6,458 nucleotides of DNA from NCBI GenBank assembly GCA_005883655.1, contig VBDA01000171.1, positions 1 to 6,458 on the forward strand. The letters run 5' to 3'. This DNA is from Betaproteobacteria bacterium (GTDB lineage: Bacteria > Pseudomonadota > Gammaproteobacteria > Burkholderiales > Casimicrobiaceae). The position numbers and the translations under genes were made by a program. Below, piece by piece: positions 1 to 6,458 of the stretch; the first letter of the stretch is position 1, and each line of letters starts with the position of its first letter. The notes under the pieces were generated by a model. The model was given only the letters and a program-made list of their open reading frames with translations, was not told the origin of the DNA and searched no databases.

Positions 1-3000
1 CCGCCGCCGGCAATCACTTCGCCGGTAATCGTTCTCTGGAGGCCGGAGAGGTCGTCGAGCATCGCGCCTTTGGCAAGCATCTGCCAGTGCGCCTGGCCAG
101 GCAAAGCGACGATCATCTCCCGCAGCCACGCCAAACCGAGGCGTGTTGCGAGATCGAAGTAGAGCTCGGCCACGATCTCGACCGGACGTTGCCTGCTGTC
201 GGCCACTTCGACGATATCGAGCGTCGCGTAAAGGGTGTCGAACGTGACCACGCGCTCCGCCAAGTCGCGCGATACGCCTTGCGCAACATAATGCGCTATC
301 GCCGCTTCGATGCGCGCACGGTCCGCTTCGTCGAGAAGCTCTCGCAAACGCGTCGCCAATGCGTCGACACGCTCCGCGAAATGGGTGATGGTCGCAGCCA
401 TGTCCTCGCTCAATCTCCGCGAGCGCAGAAACCAGATCGTGCCGCGATCGATCAATCGAGCGGTATCGATCAGCATTGCCGACTGCACTGCGTCGTCCAC
501 CTTGTTGTCTAGAGCCTCGATCTGCTGCCAAAGGGTGACGAAGCCGAAGATCTCGCGATTGAGCAGATAGGCACGGACGATCTCGTGCGGTTTGCCGCCG
601 GTCGTCTCCAGCAGTCGATGGACGAATGTGCTGCCGACGCGATTGATCATGCTGTTGGTCACGTGCGTAGCGATGATCTCGCGCTTGAGCGGGTGACGCG
701 CCATGTACGCCGCGTAGCGCTCGCGCAGCGCCTTCGGGAAATAGCGTGCCAGCGCGGTCTCGACCCACGGGTCGTCGGGCAGCGTCGACGCCAGCAGCTC
801 ATCGTAGAGCCAGATCTTGCTGTACGCGAGCATGACGGCGCGCTCGGGGCTGGTGAGCCCGAAGCCCCTGGAGCGCCGTTCGGCAATCTCTTCGTCGGAT
901 GGCAGAAACTCCAGCTCGCGATTCAGCTTGTCGCCTTTCTCAAGGTACTGAATGAATCGTTGCTGGGCGTCGAGTAGCTGCGGCGCGATGCGGCCGGTGA
1001 CCGACAAGGCCTGCGTCTGGAAATAGTTGTCGCGCAGGACGAGCGCGGCAACGTCGTCGGTCATTTCGGCAAGCAGCGTATTGCGCTGCTTCTCGGTCAG
1101 CTCGCCGTCGGTGATGGCAAGCCCGAGCAGGATCTTGATGTTGACTTCGTGGTCGGAGGTGTCCACGCCAGCCGAGTTGTCGATTGCATCGGTATTGATA
1201 CGGCCACCCGCCAGAGCGTACTCGATACGTCCGAGCTGCGTGCAGCCGAGGTTGCCGCCCTCGGCAACGACCTTGCAGCGCAGGTCGCGACCGTTGACGC
1301 GCAGCGCGTCGTTGGCGCGGTCACCGACGTCAGTGTGCGACTCGCGTTGCGACTTCACGTAGGTTCCGATGCCTCCGTTGTAGAGAAGATCCACCGGTGC
1401 CTTGAGGATCGCGTTCACCAGCTCGATCGGCGCCAGAGCGTCGACTGCGATTCCCAGCGCCGCTTTCACCTGCGGCGTGATTGCGATCGACTTGGCGCTG
1501 CGCGGATAAATGCCGCCGCCGGCGGAGATGAGCTTGGCGTTGTAATCGGCCCACGAGGATCGCGGCAGCGTGAACATTCGAGCGCGCTCGTCGAAGCTCG
1601 CCTCCGTGTCCGGATCGGGATCGAGGAAGATGTGGCGGTGATCGAACGCGGCGACCAGCCTGATATGCCGCGACAGCAACATTCCGTTGCCAAAGACATC
1701 GCCCGACATGTCGCCGATCCCCGCAACGGTGAAATCGGTCGTCTGGGTATCGATGCCCATCTCGCGAAAGTGACACTTGACCGACTCCCACGCGCCGCGC
1801 GCGGTGATGCCCATCACCTTGTGGTCATAGCCAGCCGACCCGCCCGAGGCGAATGCGTCGCCGAGCCAGAAGCCATACTCCTTGCTGATGCCGTTGGCGT
1901 AGTCCGAGAACGTCGCCGTGCCCTTGTCGGCAGCGACCACGAGGTACGGGTCGTCGGGGTCGTGTCGCTTGACCCGGGGCGGCGGCACGATCTTTTCGCC
2001 GACGCGGTTGTCGGTGATGTCGAGCAGGCCGCGCAAATAGTCCTGGTAGCAGGCGACACCTTCCTTCAGGTAGCCCTCGCGGTCGGAGGAAGGCGGCGCG
2101 CGCTTGAGCACGAAACCGCCCTTCGATCCGACCGGAACGATGACCGTATTCTTGACCATCTGCGCCTTGACCAGCCCCAGAACCTCGGTCCGGAAATCTT
2201 CCGGCCGGTCCGACCAGCGCAATCCGCCGCGCGCCACTTTTCCGCCGCGCAGGTGCACGCCTTCGAAGCGCGGCGAGTACACAAAAATCTCGAACATCGG
2301 CTTCGGCTCTGGAAGACCGGGCACTTTGGAAGGATCGAACTTGAATGAAACGAAGCTCTTGCGCCGGCCGCCCGCATCGCGAAGCCAGAAGTTGGTGCGC
2401 GTCGTCGCGAGTATCATGGCCAGGTACTGCCGCAGCACCCGATCCTCGGATAGATTCTGGACCTGCTCGAGCGCGGCCTCGATCTCGCGCACCTTGTCCG
2501 CGGTCTTGGCGCCCGCGCCAACGGTACCGTCAGGATCAAACCTGATCTTGAACAGCTCGACCAGAGCGCGCGCGACGTCCGCATGCGCCGCCAGCGTCGC
2601 CTCGATGAACGCCTGCGACAATGGAAATCCGATCTGGCGCAGATATTTCGCGTACGAACGCAAGACCACGATCTCCTGCGCCGGCAAACCGGCCGCGAGC
2701 ACCAGCCGGTTGAAATCGTCATTCTCGACTTCGCCGACAAAAACGCGCCCGAATGCCTCCTCGAATATCGAATGCAGCGCATCGATCTCGACCTCGGTAT
2801 CGGCAATCCCGGATTGCATTCCCAGATCATGCATCCAGATCGGCGGCGAGCTTTCCGGCGTCACGCGATACGGACGCTCGTCGAGGACCTTCAGTCCCAT
2901 ATGTTCCAGCATCGGCAGGCTGTCGGAGAGCGTCACCGGCTCGCCAAGACGGTAGAGCTTGAAGCGCAGCGTTCCGGGTGCCGCCTCGAGCGGCCGATAG

Positions 3001-4661
3001 AGAGACATGCCCAGCGGCTCGGCCTCTGAGAGTTTCGCTACCATTTGAATGTCGGGGACCGCGGCGCGCGCGGTGAAATCCTCGCGGTACGCCGCAGGAA
3101 AGGCAGCGCCGAATTGCCGCGCGAGATCGTTGCCACGGGCTTCCCCCGCAGCCTCGATCAGCGCCTGTTTCAGATCGTCTGTCCAACGCCGCGCGACGGT
3201 GGCGAGCCTCGCTTCGAGATCGCGGACATCGAAGCTCGGGATTTTTCCCGGTGTCGTGCGTACGGTGATCAGAATCCTGGCAAGCGCCGACTCCGACAGA
3301 TGCACGTTGAATTCGGAGCTGCTTCCATGGAACGCTTCGGTGAGAATGGTCTGCCACTTCTGGCGCAGCTCGGTTGTGTAGTTCTCCCGCGGCGCGTAGA
3401 TCAGGCACGATAGAAAGCGCTCGAAGGGATCGCGGCGCACGAACAGCCGGAAACGCTGCCGCTCGCCCAGATGCAGAATACCCATCGCGGTACGCAGCAG
3501 ATCGTCTTCCGTAATCTGGAACAGCTCGTCGCGTGGGTAGTTTTCAAGGATGTTGATCAGCGACTTGTCGGCGTGGCTTCCCGGTACCAGGACCGCGCGC
3601 GCGACGACGTTGGCGGTCTTGCGACGCAGCAGAGGAATGTCCGACGGCTTGGCGTTGTAGGCAGTAGACGTAAACAATCCCAGAAACCGGTCTTCTCCGC
3701 TGACTTCTCCTTTGGCGTCGAAGCGCTTGATCGCGATGTAATCGAGATAGCCCGGCCGGTGCACCGTCGAGCGCGAAGTCGACTTGGTGACCACCAGCAG
3801 CTCGGGCCGTCGTGCATAGGCTTTCACCTCCGGCGGCAGCGCCGCGAAACTCGTCGCGACGTCCTTGGTCTCGCCTTCGCGCAGGATACCCAGGCTCGAG
3901 CCGGCGACGATTTTCAACGCATCCTCGCCCTTCTGCACCACCAACTCGTGGCCGCGATAGCCAAGAAACGTGAAGTGATTGTCCGCGAGCCAGGCGAGAA
4001 ACGCCCGGCCTTCCGCGAGCTCGTCCGCGGGCAGCGGCGGAGGCCGCTTGTCGGTATCGGCGAGAATCGCCAGCAGGCGATCGCGCATCGCCTTCCAATC
4101 GGCAACCGCCATGCGTACATCGTCGAGCACGCGCTCCACGTCGGCCGCGAGTGTGTCAAGGCGCGCGGGCTCGATGATGCGGTCGACCTCGACGCGAATG
4201 AACGACTCGTGGCGCGCGTCCTTGTCATCGTCTGCGGCAAGATCGACGAGTGTGCCGTCGGCGCTGCGTTTGACCGCGATGATCGGGTGCATGATCAGGT
4301 GCAGCGTCAACCCGTGCCGGTTGACTTCCATCGTCACCGAATCGACCAGGAACGGCATATCGTCATTGACGATCTCGATGATGGTGTGCGTCGACTGCCA
4401 GCCATGTTCCTCGAGCGACGGGTTGAACACGCGAAGACGCGCGCTCCCGGGTTTGCGCTTGCGCGCGAAATTCCAGTGCGACAGCGCCGCACCGTACAAG
4501 TCCGCGGGCTGTCGCTCGGCGAGATCCTCCGGGTCGAGCTGGCTGAAATATCGCTGAACAAAACGTTCGAGCAAACTGCGCATATCGGGCGCAACTTTGG
4601 CTCGGACAAGCCTCAGGACTTCATCGAGACCTTGCACACGGATAACTTGGTCGTTTGCCAT
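1..4661 (-). CDS. gdhB: NAD-specific glutamate dehydrogenase, large (180 kDa class) form; C-terminus cut by window edge
   Basis: Catalyses oxidative deamination of L-glutamate to 2-oxoglutarate, ammonium and NADH in the cytoplasm, feeding amino-acid carbon into the TCA cycle. The frame reads without a stop from ATG 4661 to base 3 (1553 codons). Relatives have roughly 1600-1650 residues, so about 50-100 C-terminal residues and the stop lie beyond base 1. The N-terminal half should hold the family's ACT-like regulatory domains; MPFLVDSV (102-109) and FLGYRG (232-237) are typical there. The catalytic region contains GGKVARGGLRWSDR (806-819), the substrate-site lysine region around K837 and VGSKGG (844-849), GYDHKVMG (944-951), the nucleotide-binding GIGDMSGDVFGNG (981-993), and GNLGCTQLGRIEYA (1136-1149) through NSAGVDTSDHEVNIK (1162-1176). 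The remainder is the helical C-terminal part. The start is fixed by an in-frame TAG at 4688-4686 with no earlier start codon after it. Only a weak purine stretch (AGCGGAA) precedes the ATG. Key catalytic residues look intact. The symbol follows Pseudomonas usage; other genomes use gdh2 or gdhZ. Confidence 0.97.
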   Translation of the reverse strand, partial: MANDQVIRVQGLDEVLRLVRAKVAPDMRSLLERFVQRYFSQLDPEDLAERQPADLYGAALSHWNFARKRKPGSARLRVFNPSLEEHGWQSTHTIIEIVNDDMPFLVDSVTMEVNRHGLTLHLIMHPIIAVKRSADGTLVDLAADDDKDARHESFIRVEVDRIIEPARLDTLAADVERVLDDVRMAVADWKAMRDRLLAILADTDKRPPPLPADELAEGRAFLAWLADNHFTFLGYRGHELVVQKGEDALKIVAGSSLGILREGETKDVATSFAALPPEVKAYARRPELLVVTKSTSRSTVHRPGYLDYIAIKRFDAKGEVSGEDRFLGLFTSTAYNAKPSDIPLLRRKTANVVARAVLVPGSHADKSLINILENYPRDELFQITEDDLLRTAMGILHLGERQRFRLFVRRDPFERFLSCLIYAPRENYTTELRQKWQTILTEAFHGSSSEFNVHLSESALARILITVRTTPGKIPSFDVRDLEARLATVARRWTDDLKQALIEAAGEARGNDLARQFGAAFPAAYREDFTARAAVPDIQMVAKLSEAEPLGMSLYRPLEAAPGTLRFKLYRLGEPVTLSDSLPMLEHMGLKVLDERPYRVTPESSPPIWMHDLGMQSGIADTEVEIDALHSIFEEAFGRVFVGEVENDDFNRLVLAAGLPAQEIVVLRSYAKYLRQIGFPLSQAFIEATLAAHADVARALVELFKIRFDPDGTVGAGAKTADKVREIEAALEQVQNLSEDRVLRQYLAMILATTRTNFWLRDAGGRRKSFVSFKFDPSKVPGLPEPKPMFEIFVYSPRFEGVHLRGGKVARGGLRWSDRPEDFRTEVLGLVKAQMVKNTVIVPVGSKGGFVLKRAPPSSDREGYLKEGVACYQDYLRGLLDITDNRVGEKIVPPPRVKRHDPDDPYLVVAADKGTATFSDYANGISKEYGFWLGDAFASGGSAGYDHKVMGITARGAWESVKCHFREMGIDTQTTDFTVAGIGDMSGDVFGNGMLLSRHIRLVAAFDHRHIFLDPDPDTEASFDERARMFTLPRSSWADYNAKLISAGGGIYPRSAKSIAITPQVKAALGIAVDALAPIELVNAILKAPVDLLYNGGIGTYVKSQRESHTDVGDRANDALRVNGRDLRCKVVAEGGNLGCTQLGRIEYALAGGRINTDAIDNSAGVDTSDHEVNIKILLGLAITDGELTEKQRNTLLAEMTDDVAALVLRDNYFQTQALSVTGRIAPQLLDAQQRFIQYLEKGDKLNRELEFLPSDEEIAERRSRGFGLTSPERAVMLAYSKIWLYDELLASTLPDDPWVETALARYFPKALRERYAAYMARHPLKREIIATHVTNSMINRVGSTFVHRLLETTGGKPHEIVRAYLLNREIFGFVTLWQQIEALDNKVDDAVQSAMLIDTARLIDRGTIWFLRSRRLSEDMAATITHFAERVDALATRLRELLDEADRARIEAAIAHYVAQGVSRDLAERVVTFDTLYATLDIVEVADSRQRPVEIVAELYFDLATRLGLAWLREMIVALPGQAHWQMLAKGAMLDDLSGLQRTITGEVIAGG

Positions 4662-4685
4662 CGTGTAATTCCGCTTCGGTGGCGA

Positions 4686-5117
4686 CTATGGACAGGCTCC
4701 GATACGCTTGGCGCGGATCTTCGTTCCGTTGGAATTTATCTGTTCGTACCAATCGCCATGGTAGGTCGTGGTGTTCATGTTTTGTTCCCCGGCACAAACC
4801 GAGTTAATAGTCACTTGATTGCCGGACACCTTGAGATTCTTTACCGTGCAGCCGGCTTCCTCGGCCGCCTTGACCAGGGATTCCTGAAACGTCTTGTCGT
4901 CGCCATTCACTCCGCGGCACAGTCGGTGCGTTGCGCAATCTCGCCATCCTCGGGCACCCCGCCTGATTGCCGCCGACGCGATTGTCACGCAAAACCCGGG
5001 CGGAGGACTATCGGGAGCGCCTCGCGAGGCTTGCCACCTTAACCGGGCCTCTCGCGTTCGATCTTCGGTACGCACGCGGTTATCGATCCGTCGAGCAGCG
5101 CGATTCTCATGACTCAT
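4686..5117 (-). CDS. ORF with DUF3617-like C-terminal domain; N-terminus probably frame-damaged
   Basis: This 143-codon ORF has two unlike halves. Residues about 70-143 resemble the end of DUF3617 proteins, small exported proteins of unknown function: GCTVKNLKVSGNQVTI (89-104), a cysteine at 108, YHGDWYEQ (119-126), and KRIGACP at the very end (137-143). C90, C108 and C142 would suit disulfides in an exported domain. Residues 1-69 are arginine-rich, have no signal peptide, and lack the N-terminal PGLW-type motif usual in the family. Protein-like pieces appear in the frame shifted by one: a possible start at 5110 reading MRIALLDGSITAC, which ends in a lipobox-like ITAC, then ERERPG before a TAA at 5041-5039, and later PEDGEIAQRTDCAAE before a TGA at 4909-4907. 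I infer one or more old indels, making this a pseudogene or a badly diverged gene. The start at 5117 is only the first ATG. Its TAG lies 24 bases before gdhB in the same frame. The domain call is from recall of the family pattern. Confidence 0.5.
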   Translation of the reverse strand: MSHENRAARRIDNRVRTEDRTREARLRWQASRGAPDSPPPGFCVTIASAAIRRGARGWRDCATHRLCRGVNGDDKTFQESLVKAAEEAGCTVKNLKVSGNQVTINSVCAGEQNMNTTTYHGDWYEQINSNGTKIRAKRIGACP

Positions 5118-5118
5118 A

Positions 5119-5165
5119 GTGCAGTCACCTGAACGATAGTTCGGTACGGATTCATTTTACTGCAC
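5119..5165 (-). promoter_or_regulatory. Possible promoter/operator upstream of the DUF3617-like ORF and gdhB
   Basis: On the minus strand a TAAAAT hexamer (5159-5154) matches the -10 consensus at five of six bases and lies 37 bases before the ATG at 5117. No good -35 box is visible at the usual spacing. Two dyads surround it: a perfect 7-bp inverted repeat, GTGCAGT (5119-5125) and ACTGCAC (5159-5165), and inside it the short palindrome GAAC-gata-GTTC (5131-5142). Such symmetry at a start region is typical of repressor sites, but no known operator was recognised. It could serve both the DUF3617-like ORF and gdhB, since no other promoter is obvious in the 24-base gap before gdhB. Confidence 0.25.
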
Positions 5166-5330
5166 CAGGAACGGGAGGGGGTCGAACTCCCCGTGCTTCT
5201 CGGGGCTACGCACGTTAGATTGCCGGTGGCTCGCACCCTCACCACCAGTGTAATCACTTTCGGCGCGGTAGATCAGCCGTCGCTGATGTTGCGACCAAGC
5301 GAAGCTGATAGTGCCGTATGCTGAAGACAT
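5157..5330 (-). CDS. Doubtful 57-codon small ORF
   Basis: ATG 5330 to TAA 5159-5157 encodes 57 residues, beginning MSSAYGTISFAWSQ and ending HGEFDPLPFLVQ. An in-frame TAA stands just two codons before the ATG, and GGTAAG offers only a weak ribosome-binding site. The residue mix looks protein-like towards the end, with third positions rich in G/C, but no family, signal peptide or membrane segment is recognisable. The frame also crosses the hairpin cluster at 5171-5248, and its stop overlaps the proposed -10 box of the next gene. It may be chance, or the remnant of a longer gene. Confidence 0.15.
   Translation of the reverse strand: MSSAYGTISFAWSQHQRRLIYRAESDYTGGEGASHRQSNVRSPEKHGEFDPLPFLVQ
5171..5248. 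other. Cluster of overlapping hairpins
   Basis: Several stems can form here. CCCCG (5189-5193) pairs with CGGGG (5201-5205) around a 7-base loop. ACGGGAG (5171-5177) pairs with CTCCCCGT (5187-5194) with one bulged base. CGTGC (5192-5196) pairs with GCACG (5210-5214). CCGGTGG (5223-5229) pairs with CCACCAG (5242-5248) with one wobble around 12 bases. The first three are mutually exclusive, as in a switching leader, but GC-rich sequence also produces such pairs by chance. No U-tract follows any stem on either strand, and the cloverleaf of a tRNA cannot be completed. Confidence 0.3.
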
Positions 5331-5487
5331 GACTTACCGGCGCGGTCACCGCCGTGGCGAGGACCTGCGATGAAGCCGTTCGCGATCCGGTAGACGACAA
5401 GGGAAAGCTGCGGACGCTGAACTAGCGAGGTGTCTACACGCGGGCAACGGCAACATGCGTCATGCGACACACTCACTCAACGGGACA

Positions 5488-5543
5488 CTCGGGAAGTCGC
5501 CTGTCGACGCGATGAGGGAGATCAGGCCGGCGCACTTCCCGAG
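5488..5543 (-). repeat. 10-bp inverted repeat 31 bases after the secreted-protein stop
   Basis: CTCGGGAAGT (5488-5497) and ACTTCCCGAG (5534-5543) are perfect inverted copies separated by 36 bases. An inner stem GCCTG (5499-5503) with CAGGC (5523-5527) extends the structure almost coaxially. It starts 31 bases past the TGA of the secreted-protein gene, where a transcript end is expected. The next bases on the minus strand (TGTCCCGTT) are not a U-run, so it is not a standard intrinsic terminator. It might protect the 3' end or be a palindromic intergenic element. Confidence 0.4.
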
Positions 5544-5574
5544 CGTGACGTTACCGACCGACGGCTCAATCCGT

Positions 5575-6330
5575 TCACCGGCGCGTCAGGGTAAAGGTGC
5601 CGGCGCTGCCGCCTTGGGACCAGTTGCCCGATCCCGTGTTCAAACCAGTCATCGTGCCCGATCCGGAGCCGGCCGGACAAGTGTAGTGATTCGGTGGCTG
5701 AAGGGGTGGCCTCAGGGTATCGCCGTACTCGGTGAAGGTAACGCTGCCGTTTGTGGCAATCGTGCCGCTTGTCTGAAGGAGTGTCGGAAATTGGTCATCC
5801 ATCTGGAAAAAATTCCCGCTGCCATCCACTACCAGTACGGTTGCCTGCTCGACACCGACGCTCTCTTGGCCACAGAGACCGCCAGAAACAGTAGGTGTGT
5901 GTGTCAGTATCCACGTTCCAGGATAGAGAGCAGCGGGGTCAAAGCCAAAGATTTCGCGGGTGACTGTAAAGCTAAAGCCATTTACAGTGATGTTCGCACC
6001 CGTCGGCGTTAGAAAAGTAACGACCGCATTCCCGAATGGCACTGGCGTCGGCGCACGGTAGCTACCACCGAGTGGTTGCCCGTACGCGGTTTGGAACGCC
6101 GCTCCCGAGTACGCGTGGTCACTGGACATCGGACCACCCGAGACAAACCAGATTGGATTACCGGCAGCATCGTATAAGAAGCCGGCCATGAACAAGGTCC
6201 TGCCCTGTATCTCGATATTGAATCCCCGGCCAGACTCGGCTTGGTCGAAGTACCAGCCACCTTCGGGAACAGCAGCCGTCACCGACAGCGGGAACGTTGC
6301 GAGTAATAGTGCGAATATCAGATGTTTCAC
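5575..6330 (-). CDS. Secreted beta-rich protein of unknown function (WY..ESGRGF..FLYD..W motif)
   Basis: The 251-residue product begins with a clear Sec signal peptide: MKH, a hydrophobic core LIFALLLATFPLSV, and a small-residue cleavage site near TAA (18-20). The mature protein opens with GGWYFDQAESGRGFNIEIQ (24-42) and FMAGFLYD (47-54), then PIWFVSGGP (59-67). This pattern recurs in uncharacterised exported proteins and protease tails of proteobacteria. A second stretch, VTFLTPTGANITVNGFSFTV (104-123) then TREIF (124-128), also fits that group. C153 and C218 are the only cysteines and could form a disulfide. The tail GTFTLTRR suggests a final beta strand. The start is GTG: an in-frame TGA lies at 6363-6361, no ATG intervenes, a good ribosome-binding site sits at the right distance, and the signal peptide begins here. 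It is probably periplasmic or extracellular and transcribed alone. No enzyme motif is recognised, so no activity is claimed. Confidence 0.85.
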   Translation of the reverse strand: MKHLIFALLLATFPLSVTAAVPEGGWYFDQAESGRGFNIEIQGRTLFMAGFLYDAAGNPIWFVSGGPMSSDHAYSGAAFQTAYGQPLGGSYRAPTPVPFGNAVVTFLTPTGANITVNGFSFTVTREIFGFDPAALYPGTWILTHTPTVSGGLCGQESVGVEQATVLVVDGSGNFFQMDDQFPTLLQTSGTIATNGSVTFTEYGDTLRPPLQPPNHYTCPAGSGSGTMTGLNTGSGNWSQGGSAGTFTLTRR

Positions 6331-6337
6331 TTGGCGG

Positions 6338-6344
6338 TTCCTTT
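6338..6344 (-). promoter_or_regulatory. Ribosome-binding site for the GTG-started secreted protein
   Basis: AAAGGAA on the minus strand ends 7 bases before the GTG at 6330. It supports GTG as the true start of the secreted-protein gene, where no ATG is available downstream of the in-frame TGA at 6363-6361. Confidence 0.7.
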
Positions 6345-6394
6345 GTAGAGAGTTCGGTGTTCATCCTCGATGCACGTCAGCGAAGTGAACTGCA

Positions 6395-6434
6395 CATGCC
6401 GCAGATAGGTACCTTGCTGCCCTAATGCGGCATG
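6395..6434. repeat. 9-bp inverted repeat with extended stem, upstream of the secreted protein
   Basis: CATGCCGCA (6395-6403) and TGCGGCATG (6426-6434) are perfect inverted copies. After a small internal loop, TAGG (6406-6409) pairs with CCTA (6421-6424), leaving an 11-base loop. A separate perfect palindrome GAATGCATTC lies at 6438-6447. The stem begins 65 bases before the GTG start of the secreted-protein gene. It could be an operator, a REP-type intergenic palindrome, or the end of a transcript from a gene outside the window. No U-tract supports an intrinsic terminator, and no clear -35/-10 pair was found in 6331-6458. Confidence 0.45.
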
Positions 6435-6458
6435 CGCGAATGCATTCCCACCCTGTTA

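Larger units (their letters stand above)
5118..5574. other. 457-base intergenic region with several inverted repeats and no convincing gene
   Basis: This gap separates the secreted-protein gene from the DUF3617-like ORF. I find no recognisable protein domain in any frame. On the minus strand it contains a 57-codon ATG frame (5330-5157), a cluster of alternative hairpins (5171-5248), a stem with 10-bp arms (5488-5543) shortly after the secreted-protein stop, and a promoter-like stretch with nested dyads next to the downstream ORF. A longer minus-strand frame (5476-5273) and a plus-strand frame entering from 5455 look non-coding. The size is large for such a tightly packed genome, which could mean decayed genes or a structured RNA; the sequence does not decide between these. 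Confidence 0.6.

Noticed and set aside
1149..2348. 399-codon open frame on the plus strand
   Set aside because: Antisense to the most conserved catalytic part of gdhB; its translation is arginine-rich with no recognisable domain.
1..4661. Possible frameshift in the dehydrogenase gene
   Set aside because: Codon phase was checked at about 20, 702, 1251, 1716, 1818, 2121, 2250, 2838, 3420, 3960, 4356 and 4659. It is constant throughout, so the gene is continuous and only cut by the window edge.
3471..5042. 523-codon open frame on the plus strand
   Set aside because: It lies antisense to gdhB and runs on into the DUF3617-like ORF. The minus strand shows textbook glutamate dehydrogenase motifs, and long antisense frames are common in GC-rich genes.
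5161..5250. tRNA-like sequence (GTCGAACTCCCC, a 5-bp stem with 7-base loop, and CACCACCA)
   Set aside because: The pieces cannot be assembled into a cloverleaf. The T-loop consensus is off, the anticodon-type loop lacks U33, and no acceptor stem matches the 3' segment on either strand.
5273..5476. 67-codon minus-strand frame in the intergenic gap
   Set aside because: Low-complexity-looking composition, no recognisable domain, and no ribosome-binding site noted; it also overlaps the other small frame.
5455..6012. 185-codon plus-strand frame
   Set aside because: Mostly antisense to the secreted-protein gene, whose signal peptide, ribosome-binding site and motifs are convincing. The non-overlapping part has no protein features.

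Overview
The window comes from a GC-rich bacterium with dense coding. The best guess is a proteobacterium, perhaps of the Xanthomonadales/Steroidobacter kind. Two things suggest this: the large (about 180 kDa class) NAD-dependent glutamate dehydrogenase, and a small secreted protein carrying a W-Y..ESGRGF..FLYD..W motif that I associate with such genomes. This lineage call is recall-based and not secure. All genes I can support lie on the minus strand.

Layout, read along the minus strand from the right edge. Positions 6458-6331 are a gene-free upstream region with a good inverted repeat (6395-6434). Next is a GTG-started secreted protein of 251 residues (6330-5575) of unknown function. Then comes a 457-base gap (5574-5118) with several inverted repeats and one doubtful 57-codon reading frame. 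It ends in a promoter-like segment with nested dyad symmetry (5165-5119). After it is an ORF with a convincing C-terminal DUF3617-like domain but an implausible N-terminus (5117-4686), probably a frame-damaged gene. Only 24 bases further on, in the same reading frame, starts the NAD-glutamate dehydrogenase (4661 to the left edge). It is uninterrupted for 1553 codons and runs out of the window before its stop.

The glutamate dehydrogenase is the dominant feature, about 72% of the window. It links amino-acid breakdown to the TCA cycle by converting glutamate to 2-oxoglutarate, ammonium and NADH. The DUF3617-like ORF may share its promoter. The secreted protein is probably an independent unit. 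The long open frames on the plus strand across 1-5042 are antisense shadows of these genes. I see no mobile element, CRISPR array, rRNA or convincing tRNA. Nothing here amounts to a clear new system; the best second looks are the damaged DUF3617 gene, the secreted protein, and the palindromes around it.
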